Of a stretch of 64,000 bases of DNA, positions 26,485 to 38,948 are shown piece by piece. This DNA is from Phoebastria nigripes (lineage: Eukaryota > Chordata > Aves > Procellariiformes > Diomedeidae), in assembly GCA_035582835.1 (NCBI GenBank), contig JAYKAV010002798.1, forward strand, positions 1-64,000, written 5' to 3'. How positions within the stretch are numbered: position 1 is the first letter of the stretch; the number at the start of each line of letters is the position of its first letter. A program made the translations under genes and the position numbers. The notes under the pieces were generated by a model that did no database searches, had not been told where the DNA came from, and saw only the letters and a list, made by a program, of their open reading frames with translations.

Positions 26485-28647
26485 TCACATGCTAGTTTCG
26501 CGTGTGGGACAGTAACCAGTTTCTCCTGGACTTGAATGAATTTCTGGAGCAAATAAATGGTTTTCCATTTTGTGACCTTCTTGGTTACTGTCTTTCTTTA
26601 CCTCACCCACAGCATGGTAAATGTCTTGGGTACAGTTGTGGCTCATGCTTTTGGGTGAAGAGCTGACCTGTGGCTCCTCTGTTAAATGGTTGCCATCACT
26701 GTGTTTATCCCCACAGCAATTTGTCTTGATATCCTGTTGCTTTTCATGTTTTATACCATGTAACTCCATAAACTCTTCTTCTTCTCCAGTGTCTATTTCA
26801 GTGAAGCTCCTCCTCTCTTTCGAAGGGAAAGTGAAAATCTTTTGTTTGGGAAAGAGAGGGGATGATTTTTTAACAGGTCCCTGACAAAGTGCTGATGCGT
26901 CAGCACCAAGTAAAGGTCGTTCACCTTGGGGTGAATTTTCTTCTAGGAGAATGGTGCTGATGTGCTGAGGGGTGGCCTGTGTGAAGTCTGCCCCTGCCAT
27001 TACTGGCAGTGGCCTTGCAGTGCTCGGTGGAGTTTGTGGAGCACCACCTCTATTGTCTTTAAAATTAACTTTAAGGGATCTAGATTTTAATGGGTTGCTA
27101 CCTTTCAGGGAACTTTTGGGGCTTTCCATGGCAGTGTCTAAATGCAAATGACCATGCAAAACAGTTTGGGATCCACTGCCATCACTGATAACAGCTCTGT
27201 CGATTGGATTATAGTCAAAGGTGACATCGGTTGGAGAAAACATTCTGTCTTTTGTGAACGGTATAAACTGAGAACTCCTTACTCTTTGGTTGTCTTCCAG
27301 GTTAACAGCATCAGCTGGAAATCTCATTTGCAAGTGAGAGCCAGGAAACAGAGAAAGGGGAGACCTCTCCATTTCCGTGAAGTCGGTTGCACAACTGGCA
27401 AAACTGTCGATACTGGATGTGCTTCTCATGTCTGTTATGATGTCCGTAGGTCCAGCTGGCAACGGATCCTTCTGACCTGTAACTTCTTCCATTTCTATTT
27501 CTTCTTCATACACAGGTGGCTTTGCTGACTGGTCTTGGTAACCAGCATTAAGATTAGGCTGAGACTGAGTTTTAGTAATTTCATTATACAACATCTCCAG
27601 TTTTTGGGCACTGAGGTGCTGCGGGCTTGAGGATGCTGCGGCGTTGTTTAATTGCTCGTGGGAGTCTTGTTGACTAACTTCTTGGTATTTGTTCTCATAA
27701 GACTTGTTTGAGCTTGTTTCAGACATTGTCCTTCTGGCCCATTTCCACCGGCTTGGGGACAGGTGGTTGTCATCAGGTGTCTCCTTTGGATTGGCTGCTT
27801 CTCCAGGCTTACCTGAATCTACTGCTACATCTATCATTTCCATACTGCGAGCAAAGGCATCTTTCAGGTTCATGGAGACAATACTGCCATTTCTTTTAGC
27901 TCGCTCAAGTGCTTCTCTCCTCTTAATTGCCTTCTCCTGTCTTTTCTGCTCCTTATAAAACTCTGAGAAATTGTTCACAATAATTGGTATGGGTAGGGCT
28001 ATGACCAGCACTCCAGCGATACAGCAAAGTCCTCCAACTATTTTACCTAATAACGTCTTAGGATAAATGTCACCATATCCTACAGTAGTCATAGTGATTG
28101 TTGCCCACCAGAATGATGCAGGGATACTGGTAAATTTTGTAGCATCCTCATCCTTTTCAGCAAAGAATACAAGACTCGAAAATATCATTATTCCCATGGC
28201 TAAAAATAATATCAACAAGCCCAATTCATTGTAACTCCGCCTGAGCGTAAAACCTAGAGACTGAAGACCTGTTGAATGTCTGGCAAGCTTAAGAATCCTT
28301 AGGATCCTCATAATACGAAATATCTGAACCACACGTCTGACATTTTGGAACTGCAGGACACTTTTATTGGACTCCGTGAGGAAAATGGTGACATAGTACG
28401 GCAAGATAGCCAGTAAGTCAATGACATTTAATGGGCCTTTGAAGAACTTCCACTTATTTGGTGAGGACAGAAAACGCAAAAGGTACTCCATGGTAAACCA
28501 AGCAATACACACAGCTTCAACGTGTGCTAGCTGAGGGTTGTCATTTGGCTGCCCAAATTCATCTATTTCTTGAAGCTCTGGCAGTGTGTTAAGAGACAAA
28601 GCAATAGTGGACAGTACGATGAACAGAATAGACACAATGGCCAAAAT
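26485..28647 (-). CDS. KCNB2: KCNB2 last coding exon: Kv2.2 potassium channel core and C-terminal tail
   Basis: Encodes the final 720 residues of Kv2.2, a delayed-rectifier voltage-gated K+ channel of the plasma membrane. The exon begins with ATT after a TTTTACAG acceptor (28655-28648) and ends in TGA at 26487-26485. In exon numbering: S1 1-20, S2 41-62, S3 70-91, S4 102-124 with regularly spaced Arg/Lys, S5 141-163, pore with TVGYGD filter at 188-193, S6 202-227 with the PIP hinge at 219-221. The tail has the Kv2 clustering/VAP-binding segment [17 protein letters not shown] at 409-425 and ends [10 protein letters not shown], which I recognise as Kv2.2 rather than Kv2.1. The length equals the corresponding human segment (about 192-911 of 911, recalled). 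No frameshift, stop or N is present. The cytoplasmic T1 tetramerisation domain is on an upstream exon outside the window. The 14 in-frame residues before ATT are intron. Confidence 0.97.
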   Translation of the reverse strand: MLAIVSILFIVLSTIALSLNTLPELQEIDEFGQPNDNPQLAHVEAVCIAWFTMEYLLRFLSSPNKWKFFKGPLNVIDLLAILPYYVTIFLTESNKSVLQFQNVRRVVQIFRIMRILRILKLARHSTGLQSLGFTLRRSYNELGLLILFLAMGIMIFSSLVFFAEKDEDATKFTSIPASFWWATITMTTVGYGDIYPKTLLGKIVGGLCCIAGVLVIALPIPIIVNNFSEFYKEQKRQEKAIKRREALERAKRNGSIVSMNLKDAFARSMEMIDVAVDSGKPGEAANPKETPDDNHLSPSRWKWARRTMSETSSNKSYENKYQEVSQQDSHEQLNNAAASSSPQHLSAQKLEMLYNEITKTQSQPNLNAGYQDQSAKPPVYEEEIEMEEVTGQKDPLPAGPTDIITDMRSTSSIDSFASCATDFTEMERSPLSLFPGSHLQMRFPADAVNLEDNQRVRSSQFIPFTKDRMFSPTDVTFDYNPIDRAVISDGSGSQTVLHGHLHLDTAMESPKSSLKGSNPLKSRSLKVNFKDNRGGAPQTPPSTARPLPVMAGADFTQATPQHISTILLEENSPQGERPLLGADASALCQGPVKKSSPLFPKQKIFTFPSKERRSFTEIDTGEEEEFMELHGIKHEKQQDIKTNCCGDKHSDGNHLTEEPQVSSSPKSMSHNCTQDIYHAVGEVKKDSNQEGHKMENHLFAPEIHSSPGETGYCPTRETSM

Positions 28648-28675
28648 CTGTAAAACAAAATAAACAACGTTTTGG
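28648..28675 (-). other. KCNB2: Splice acceptor of KCNB2 last exon
   Basis: On the minus strand a T-rich tract leads into TTTTACAG immediately before the ATT codon that starts the conserved S1 segment. This sets the exon start in phase 0 and shows that the upstream in-frame ATG at 28689 is not the protein start. Confidence 0.9.
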
Positions 28676-30168
28676 TTAGACTGATACAAGCGTATTTGTC
28701 AGAGCTTGCTTAAATCCTTTCAAATGTGCATGTGTCAAATAAACTCAGAATGGTGGAAGCTGCTTTGGCTGCTGCATTCATTATTTTTGTTTTAATGTTT
28801 TGATTTTTGCACAGAGAGAAAACATTAGAATCATCTTAGACATGGTCAAAACCTGACGGTTTTACTGCCTGCAGTAAGCCAATTCATTTCAGAAAGCAAG
28901 CCATAACTGGTCTTACCATTTTTAAATTACAATGGGAGGTGATATTTATTATTGCAAGTTACCAAGTGAAGGATATAAAGTTCCTTCTAATGTGCGGAAC
29001 GTTATTAATTTTCTGTGTTGTGTAATTATGTAAAACTTCACACAGTGCGGAGAAGTGACTGGGAAAGTGTGTAAGCTGTCAATCTAGTACTACATAGTGC
29101 ACACCTTCCTAGCCATGCGTAAATTTATGAGCCAAAAGTCAAAGTTAAGAAAAATAAACAGGAAGCATTGTTCAGGAGACTAGTCCTATCGAATTGTCAT
29201 GTCTAGACAAATTTCAGGTGCTACAAGAATTGAAGATATTAGCCCTGAATTAGGTCGAGAGCAAGATGTTAAAAAGGAAGGAGCAGTATGAAGGTGAACC
29301 AAGTTTCTCATCATGATTAAAATGTGTAAGTAGACGAATGCTTCCTAGAAATAATATTTCAATTTCTGTCTCAGGAGATAGGTTTTCTGAAATATTTTGT
29401 CGTTCATTTTGATAAAGTTCAGGCACCTCCGTACCTCACAGCCTTCCATTTTGCCTGGAATAGCTGGTCATTCTCATTTACAGAACCAATATTATGAGAA
29501 AAGAAATGAATCTATCAGAGAACCTAATGGTTTTACTACAAATTTTAGTTATTTATACTCAAAGGAATATGGGCAGCTTTGAGATAGTGTGCTAAGTGTT
29601 GAAGTGATGCAAAAATTATTCTAACACTTTACTTGGAAAAAATATATTGTTTTGGTTAGAAGTCCTAAGTAAATCCAGGTTTCTATTAGAAATACTAAAA
29701 TAAATTGTTTTCTGTTTTAAAGCTCAGTTTAAGCTCATTCATAAAAGCATTTGCTCTCATTTCTCAGAAATGGTACTCTTAAATCCATTTGGTGATGTTT
29801 GGTGTACTTCCAAGGACACACTAAGTCTGACAAAATTGCTGTAATACCCAAGGAGAGTGAAGTGCAGCTAAGCNGAATGCAGGTGTGATGAGTATATGGG
29901 GAGAGATTGGTCACAGTGGTGATAACAGCTCCAGAGACGGAAAGGCCACCTCACTCTAACTTTGAGAAAAATAGCAGTAAGCCTGTTTCAACTAAGCACA
30001 CATTCAGCTCTCTAAGCACAAACTGAAATTGCCTATGGTGTGAGGGTCCATATTTGGCATCATCTTGTACTTACGTGCTATCTTTGGCCTTTGGCTACAG
30101 AACAGGTAGCACCTTTCATATTTTGAAGTATTCCAAACAGATTTGTATCTCTCCCTACAGTGCTGCTT

Positions 30169-30171
<3 letters not shown>

Positions 30172-30202
<31 letters not shown>

Positions 30203-30212
30203 TTTTTTTTTT
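30172..30212 (+). repeat. Poly(C)31 followed by poly(T)10
   Basis: Thirty-one consecutive C then ten T. The complementary strand is a G31 run able in principle to form G-quadruplex structures. The exact length is doubtful because such runs assemble poorly. Confidence 0.95.
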
Positions 30213-33200
30213 AGCCATATTTATTGGAGGAATAAGATCCATTTATTTCTCCTGCCAAGTGAGTTGTGGACCACCTGTCTTCATCCTTCATACAGCCCAT
30301 TCAGAAAACATACTCTGGTTAATCTATCCTATTTAGAAGGGCTATACATCCCTTTAAAACAACAGCAAAAGAAGCCAATCTTAGTAAAGAATGAAGGCAA
30401 TAACACTGCATACCTAGGCAGGGCTGAATAATGAAATTTGTGAGGTCTTGTAGCTAGGACAGAGGCAGACAAAAGGCAACACTATTGGAGAGCAATAACT
30501 ACCTTTCAAACTGTGAAAGCTGCCTGTATCAGAGTTCATGGTGAAAAAGCTTGAAGCTTAAATAAANTATACTAGGTTCTCCACTTCACTGAAATTACTG
30601 TGAAATAACTAACGCGTGCTCGAGTTCTCCAGCATACTCAGTAACATAATTATACTTTCAGAATTCAAAGAACTAATAAACATGGCACAGATCTGAATTG
30701 CTGAGCTTGCAGTTTCTGTCAAACTGATTGCTTCCTCATTGGGGCTGACATCACAACATACATAACAGCATAGGAAAAAGCTGTACAATGCAAGGACACA
30801 ATTACTTGACATGCGTTGTTCTTAAAAAATAAAATCATGAGAATGTATCTGCCTGATTGTCATCAAACTGGTTTAATTAGGAAACACTGGCGTTTCTGTC
30901 TGTCATAGGGAATTCATTTTATGCCTAAATGTTCACCAGCATAAAAAAGATCCTTTGAAAAGAGGTGAGTCAAAGTGTAGCACCCCTTCCTACACTGTGT
31001 GACAATGCTAAAACTCTGTGCATTTTATAGGTCTTGAATACAAAACTTTCCTGTTCAGAGTTGCCACCCGGGGTGTTTTATTGACAACAACCATCGATCT
31101 GTTCCAGCCATTCATTCATATGCTGGTCACACGCAAGCCTGAGCTCTGCCAGCTATTTGAATAAAATCTACAGAACAGCAGGCCTGGAATTTTTAGTGTT
31201 TTATACATATCATCTATAAGCATGAGTTTGTTCTTGGTGAAAAAAATTTACAGCAAAAGAAAGTATTTTGGTTTCTTCTAATGTAAGAAACTCAAGCTTT
31301 TGTTTGTCTGGGACTTTGCTGTGTAATTAAAGTTGTGCATCATTCCACACACAGTAAGTTTTAATTATTGCAATTGATTAAATTTTACAACTCATTAGGC
31401 AAAGAATGGCAGGGGATNGCTAGGAACAACAATAGCAACTATGAGAAAAAGAAGAAGAAAAAAAGGGACTCCCTATTCTGAGTCTACATAAAGAACACTT
31501 TGCAGATAGTACTACGCTGGTAAATCCTCATAGACCAGATGTAGCTTATATTAACAGAAGCACTGAGTTTATAAGAAAGGCCTGTAGCAATCTGCTCAGC
31601 TAGCTATGCTGATACAGAAGAGTAAATAAAACCTCNGCTGACTGAATCTTTACCAGCAAAACTTCCTGTGTTCTGGGCATGTTTCTGGAACTGTATTCTG
31701 GACTGAAATGCCTGGAAAATTTTGCATACTCCAGGTAATCAGTCTATGACCACAGTTTAGCTATATAATTCTTGACATACTATATTTAATCTGCATTTCA
31801 GAATATAAACAATATTCTGTTTAAATGAGAGATTCTGGCAGTTTATGTCATTTAGCTATGGTTCTACAAAAACACATAAAAATCCAACTCATTAAACTTT
31901 AAAAATATTTCCTTATAAATTGCAAAATGCTTCTAAAAGAATAGACATTTTAAAATTCCTTTCTTATGGGCTGGATATGAGACATTTGAATCTGCTGCTG
32001 ATGCAATGAATAGTAAAACATTCCTTGAGTTAACGATGCAGTCTTAACAGGCTGCTCCAGATATTTCTGATTTTTGTGGGGGCAAGAACTGGTAGCAATC
32101 TGAAAATGTAGTTGTTTCCCAGTATTAAATTGCCACTAAAAACTGGCTTTTTTTTCCTGTGCATTCATCTCATTACTCATTATTGCCAGCACTGTGAGGA
32201 TTTCTGCATAGAATGAGCATACAAACTGAGGCAGAAAAGAAAGGTGTAATGGAATACGCTTCAAATTGCTCCTTGCAGTTCTGCAACAACTGATACTGTG
32301 AAAAAGCTCCTGACATAACTGACATGCTAGTGTTACTGTTATATAAAGCAGAGAAAAAGTCTACATTAAGTTTACACTAAAGTATAGCTGCTCAGGGAAA
32401 GTTTAGTTGAGCCAGTGCAGTATATTTGATTAATATAGGTTTCAATCTGTAATCAGCTAGAACTGTATTAGCAATGTTGTTTCCTTAGTTTTTGTTCCAG
32501 GGTGGGATCTAGGGTAGGATCTAGACCATTTCAATAACAGGCAGCAATATAGTCTCATTACTTTTCAAATCTCTAGCCTCCATAGGCACTAAAATTTATC
32601 AGACTGTTACATATTCTTCTCTTTCTGCATTTAAATGTATGCTATTATCTTCAAATAAAGTGNTCTGGCAGTATCTTTAGCTCTGGCTTTAGAAAAAAAC
32701 TCAGAAAAAACAGTCATCGTCCAGCTTTTGAAAGACTTCTGATAACAGTTTCTGGAGAACTGTGTCAAGTTTCTTGGGCGCTTGGCTATATGTTCTCGGA
32801 AGCATCTGCTCTTGGGAAAGAGGTGTCTAGATCTAGATTTGGGCAGATAGATAGCTGGAGTTGGTCTAGGTTCTTCAGAGAAGCCTGAGAGCTACCAAGT
32901 GCTGTAGCCAGCAGGCCATGCTGTATCTTGCATAAAAGTGTCCTCAGCCTGTAGCACAGAGCTCCCAGCTTGCGCCCAGACAATCCACCGACTCACAGCC
33001 ACACTGGCAGAAGCAGAAGGTCAGATCATGGAGGTTTTCATTTCTCTGAGGGAGTAAGCCCATGAAAGTGGAAGACATATTTATAGGCTTGATGGGAAGT
33101 TTATGGAAATCAGTTTAAATCAGCAGCATCCTTTGCTATCAACAGTCTTCAGATTGTGATACTGAAAAAGTTCAACAAAGAAGCAAGACATTTTGCTACT

Positions 33201-35176
33201 GATAACAGGGTATGGCCCTTACTGGCTAATGCTCTTTATTAACATAAGGTCCTTGGCCAGGAGACATGGAAAAGGAGACAAATAAGGACAAACCCTACTT
33301 GGATTTGGTCCAAACTGGAATGCAATGGAGTTATGGCAAGCCTTAAGCATGCCGATTCTAGCCAATCTTAATAGTTCTCCAACACTGAAAATGTATTGTA
33401 TATGTTTGTATATGAGAGGTATTGTATAGGTTTGCAAATACTCCTTGTCTTAAGTCATGGAAAAATTCATTGCCAGTTACTAAAATCAGACCTAGGTACC
33501 AATTTAAAATTATCCTAAAACTATTACTGAGAAATAACTAAGATGTCAGCCTCCAGTCGGGTCAGGTACTCTGACCTCAGCCTCCGCTTTGTTGTTATTA
33601 GAGCTGAGTCAGTACTTGCAAGAGTGAAGACAGAATTTCCGATATAGTAAGAAAGAAGTTTATATCATTCTAGCATAAAGTCTCAAAACAGACATCATTT
33701 GTAGTTATCTTACAGGGCCCGCAAACCATCATTACAAGTGGAAAATTGCCACTGCTTATGCACATCTACCTTTTCAGAGTACACCTTTCATCTTTTTTTT
33801 GCTCTCTAGAATAATCTCTGATTGCAGACTCCTGGCACAGGTCTAACAGCTCCACATAGAATACAGCGTTTAATTTTTGAAAAATACAATGGAGGAGAGG
33901 GGAATAATTTAACAGAATAACATATATTTAGTTCAGCTTACAGCTCTATCACAGTTGCCCTTTCAGGAACACATCTGATAATGGCTCTGACAGCATGTGT
34001 AATCACTGAACAGCTTCTCTCTGCTACTCTTGATCTCCTTCCTTGATGACATTATTTAGAATTCTGACCCTTCATTTCCACTTTTTCCTAGATCATTATT
34101 ATTAATATTTTTAAGGACTCAATTTGAATGTTCTTCATTGATCTTTCAGGGATATTCATTAAGCCTGACATTAACCTCCATATATGAAGGTTAAGCTCTT
34201 ACTGTTGTACTTATCTGGTGCCTAAGTGATGCACAATCTTTTCTTTTTGTCTCTTTGCACTGGGATGACTGTCACCTTACAAACTTAGTCTAGAAATGCC
34301 CATTTAGGAGGTTTTCACTAAAGATTTAATGACTAGCTCCATAGACAATCCCTATCATATCTTTAGATATGAGAAGTGGCTACTAGTTCATCAGTAGATG
34401 AGCAGCCACTGCTCTGCCTTCAGTTCAGCTTGACAGACGCAAGTTCCCATTAAGCTAGTGAATTCAAGTACTTCTAGATGTTTATTCATGGTTCCATGAA
34501 ATTCAGTGGTGACTCTACCTAAGTAGTCATTTCTTAAGTGGCATGTGTCCAGGCATGTGCTGTCCTATCAAGAGCACCCAGACTGGGAGCCAACATGTGT
34601 AGTAGTGAAGCTGAGGGCAGATAGTCAAAGGGACTGCCTTTGCTTCTGTAATGAGGTGTCCTTCAGGTCTGTGCCTGAGGAGGCTCAAGGGAGGTAGTAG
34701 TTTGCTGCATACTGATTCCAGTATGCATGGGAGACTAATGATGATAACATCAGCATGATCATAACGATGATAAGTCTAGTGGGAGGGGTAATAACAGGTA
34801 GTTAAAGCTGAGATTTTACCACTAGGTCACTCAAACTTCTTCAAACACAGCTATATCTAAGCAAAGTATTTTGAAACTGGCTCCAGTAGGTTTACCTGGC
34901 CTGAGAAACTACTACTGTCCTGGCACATCCTTCACTTCAGTTCAGTCATAAAGCCTTTCTGTGTAGCTGATATCCTTCCTGCTTGAGAGCCCTGCGTGAA
35001 CTCCAGTTTTTTCACAAAGCCTTTCCATATCTATCCCTCTTCCACTTTGTGCTGACCTTCCCATTCCATAGACTAGTATTTGCTTTAGAAGACCTAGACT
35101 CTCAGAGGGGATAAATCTGCTTAGGAAAGGATCCTGTGTTCTTTGAGAGCAGCCTGGTATACTTCTGGTTTAAATT

Positions 35177-35300
35177 AACAGTAATAAAATACGTCTCTCC
35201 TGCATTCTGTTACAGGTAAATTACTGATTTTTGTATTTATGCTATTAGGATAACAGTAATAGAATACATCCCTCCTGCACTCTGTGGTGGGCAAACTGCA
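35177..35300. repeat. Imperfect tandem duplication, period 75
   Basis: AACAGTAATAAAATACGTCT at 35177 recurs as AACAGTAATAGAATACATCC at 35252, and similarity continues through CTCCTGCA-TCTGT for about 40 bases. In the reverse frame both copies translate to TECRRDVFYYC, an effect of the duplication and not evidence of coding. Confidence 0.8.
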
Positions 35301-36829
35301 TTTACTTAATGACTTGATTATTGCTTTAGGGAAGGATGACCTTGGGATTTGCACCACCTAGAATTTCAGCATCAGGACTTAGTAAAATGTGGGTTTGAGC
35401 ATTTGATTATGGCTGAATGTGGAGGTGGCTTGGTAGAAGGCAATCTTCCAGTGGATAATATGGGAAAATGAGAACCCCGGGAATGTGGACTGAGTCTCTA
35501 TGAATCTGAACACAGGGGCCATTAAAGTCTATTAGAACACTAGTGGCACATTAGCTACATAGTGGAAAATCAAGTACAACATTGCTAAAATTTGAAGGAT
35601 GTATTTACTAAATATTGTGACCAAAAAGCGGTGACAGAGATCCTGGAGACCAGAGAAATTGCACTAGGCACAAGTAATAGGCAATGGATTGCAAGTGTGA
35701 CTATTAGCTGGATATTCAGCACAGCCCTGAAGAAACCTGCTGTAATTAATTATGAGCAAAAGTTGAGGATAAAACGGCGGGTATCTGTTAGACTGGCAAA
35801 GATGGGAGACCTTAAGTAGTCACAGATGAAGGCATTCTTCATAGTTTGGGAAGAGGCATATGTATTCAGTTCAGCATCAATGGAGACAACCTGGAATACT
35901 GTTTATTTAGCACAAAGCTAATGAGCATTACTTTGGGCTTGTCAACAGATTAAAATCCATATCAAGTCAGTTCTAATATTTTTTTGTTGAACAGCAAAAG
36001 GCTATCTCAGCTGGAGACATGAAATCAATTATTTCATGATAAATAGCAAACTGCCCACTAGGACTTAATGTAGAAGAAATGGCAGATCCAGAGCCAGTGT
36101 AAGTGAATGGGAATTGCTTTATTTTTTTCACTAGGAATTGGATAAGCCCATGAATTTGTCTGTCATATTATTGACAGAAATACCTGCTTGAAATTATAGT
36201 ATAACTAGTTTAATCAATTAAATCATTTAATGTAATGTAGGTTACAGTGAAAATAAAAAGTATATCTAGCTAAAGCTTTCTTTGCTGTATAAGAATGGGA
36301 GAGATTTAACTCCCCATTACAGATAAACACAAAAAATTAACTTCAAGAGTCGTGTTAAAGGCTTTATTTATAAAATAGTTTTGTGTCTGCAGAGCTTTTT
36401 GACCTCCCTAAATATTATTTTTAGATGAAACAATTTGCCCATGTGTGTAAGAAAAGTCAGCTAAATTTATCAAAAATGAATTGAGATGTCTTTAATAAAG
36501 TCCCTGCCTGTCCTCATTCAGAAGCTTTCTAAACTTTTTGATGATCACAGCTGGCATGTTTCTTATGTTTAGGTTGTGTTTTGTACTAGCTGTCTAATTT
36601 TCGGGTATTGAAAGCTGATTATTATCACTTAGATGAATGTACTAGAACCTTCAAAATTTCCGTTTAAGTCACGACAAAGAGCTTGCAGTTTCCAACTCTT
36701 CTGCATAGCAGACCATATGCAAGATCTGTTCTGCGCTCCCTGCGTGCACAAAACGTTGGCTTCATTACCAGGAATTTCATTTTCAAAAAAACCCCAGAAC
36801 AACCCGGCCCCCAAACCCAAGCGAGGAGG

Positions 36830-37032
36830 ATATCTCCGGCAAGCAGCTGGGCTGACGGTGGGACGCGAAGGAAGCGAGGCCGGGAGCGGGGCGGTGGGAC
36901 CCGGCGGGGCGGGGCGGAGCTGTCCCCCGCCCCGGTGCTGAATGATACTGGCAAAATAAAGATAATGCTGGCACGGTATTTGCTTCTCAGACAAAGTACC
37001 ATCGAAGTAGGCTGGAAAATGTCTCCAGAGGT
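36830..37032 (+). promoter_or_regulatory. Intronic CpG-rich patch with adjacent splice donor (candidate alternative promoter)
   Basis: About 110 bases (36830-36940) are abruptly GC-rich, with repeated GGGCGG boxes at 36903-36917 inside AT-rich intron. Just downstream on the plus strand is a consensus donor, CCAGAG followed by GTGAGG, at 37031. Between them an ATG at 36965 opens 22 codons in phase 0 to the donor. An inverted CCAAT motif (minus-strand ATTGG) lies at about 37085-37089. This would fit a promoter plus first exon of a plus-strand antisense transcript, or a minus-strand alternative KCNB2 start. I recognise no protein. Activity is unproven. Confidence 0.35.
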
Positions 37033-38948
37033 GAGGGATTTCTTTTCACTGCTTGCAATTAAATAAGTTATTGAAAACAGCCGGCCAATCATGGTGGAGC
37101 TAAACAAGCAGGAGCAATGAAAAATCAAAACGCAATTGTTTAGCTCTGAGAAGTTCTAGTATAGGCTGTTGAATGGATATAATGGGGAGAATCAACACAC
37201 CTGATGTACAGATTTATTCTGACGCTACTCATTTTGACATTAACATTCAACTTAAAACAGAAAACTGGATATAACTGATTTCAAAAATAAATGCTTTGGA
37301 AATTGGAAATTAAATTTCTTGGTTCTCACTGTTTGTATTTGCCATTCAGTTTTAATGGAATTTGTTTACAGCTGAGACCTCAGATTATTAACCAGGACTG
37401 TACACTTGAGCCTAATTTGCTGACAACCATATTAAGATTATTGTTTAAACTATTCTCATTCTATCATCTTTTTACCATTGACTGAGACTGTCTTTTAGTA
37501 ATATAATACAGTGAGTAAGGATGACCTCACACCTGAAGACTGCTGTTATCTATCAAAGAGATTTGCTACTCAGCCTTACTTGAAATTATGATAGGCACAA
37601 AATTCAGACATAATCTTTACTCACACTTTAGAAATTATTTTTCTATCTTGGCTTCATGTCAATTTCTATATATATTTCAGAACTGCAGCTCTATATAAAA
37701 CATCTACATCAATCTATAGTTTTATATAAAGCTTATGCCAATATTTTCCACACTTGTAGAATGAGAGAAATTGTTAGGGAAATGAATCCAGTCTGTTGTT
37801 TCCTCTTTTGCAGTACAGTCGTGTGTAGTTAAAGGCCTGCATATCTTAACTGTCTTCTTTTTTACTAACTGTAAGGTGACTTTCCTTTCTTTCTCCCTTT
37901 TCCCTATAACCATTTTAGACTTCTGCTGGAAATATACGCAATATGATACTTCTTCTAATAACTACATAGGCTCACATTTATGACACTTAAAATATTAACT
38001 ATAGCTTCAACAGAAATATATGAACCTTTCATATCATATCACATGTTTTAGGATGCTATCAAACTCTAGCAGACATTGATTTATTAGTTATGCTCATTTC
38101 ATTCTTCAAAGACTATGGCCATAACCATGGGGCTATGGACTTACTTAATATAAATTTAAAAAAAAAAAGAAAAAAAGAAAAAAAGAAAAAAAAAAAAGAG
38201 AGAGATCAAGCTAAAGAAAATAGACAGACCTGTTTATCAGCCTTTAGTTTTTTGCATTTCTTGGAGGGAATTAATCCTATCCCATTGGGAGAAATTGCCA
38301 TCTATACATTTTCCATTCACAACCTAAAAGACTTAATTCTCTGTGGGGTTTTCACCTCCTTGAATTAATAAAATTTACTATAAATATATCTAAAAAAGAA
38401 CATTGATTTAACTTTAGAGTCAAGTCCTGATACATAATATTATTTTATGCCTATCTTGTTATAAATCATTAAACAATATTAAATTCCCCATAATTCATAT
38501 TTTCTCTTTTCAGTATGTTTTATTAAGAAGATATTTAATAAGCTTTAATTTCTTTTACAGTGAGTTTAATTATTCTAACTACACAACAATCCTACCAAAA
38601 CATTCTGATAGCACAGTCATGAAATAATGATGATCACTTGATAATGCATTCATAACTTCCCTATGAAAGAAGGAACTGCTTAATTGTTCAGTCTCCTACT
38701 GCTATTTTAAAGTATTTTTTCTGTCCATGGTTCACGGCATATTGCTCTTGATTAACTTCTAAATTTTAGAATCTCTTTTCTTAAATAAAATCCTAAAAGT
38801 TAAATACAGTGTTAGGGAAAGTTAATTTAGGGGATGAAAAAATGTGCAGCAGTTTAAATAAGATTCTAGTCTTAATCCAATGAATAAATAAAGAAAATTG
38901 ATTTGGTTAGATGTAGATGTGTTATAAAAATTTCCCACCAGTTTCAGT
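37033..38948 (-). other. KCNB2: KCNB2 intron, between CpG patch and CR1
   Basis: AT-rich intronic DNA without recognisable exons or known repeats apart from the A-rich tract at 38158-38204. Confidence 0.55.
38158..38204 (+). repeat. A-rich simple repeat (A6-8 G)n ending in (GA)n
   Basis: A runs separated by single G, then a short GAGAGA stretch. A low-complexity tract; the lysine-rich frame over it is an artefact. Confidence 0.9.

Larger units (their letters stand above)
28676..36829 (-). other. KCNB2: KCNB2 intron, first part
   Basis: AT-rich sequence upstream of the KCNB2 3' exon. It contains the C/T homopolymer at 30172-30212 and an imperfect tandem duplication at 35177-35300. No other exon, RNA gene or transposon is recognisable. 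Intron status is inferred from the known KCNB2 structure, in which a very long intron separates the T1-encoding exon from the channel-core exon. Confidence 0.6.

Noticed and set aside
26621..27958. Plus-strand open frames overlapping KCNB2 (26621-26884, 27142-27528, 27704-27958)
   Set aside because: They are reverse-strand shadows of the real KCNB2 exon.
28648..28689. ATG at 28689 as the KCNB2 start
   Set aside because: The 14 residues before the conserved S1 segment are intronic. A clean acceptor lies at 28648 and the known protein continues upstream into the T1 domain exon.
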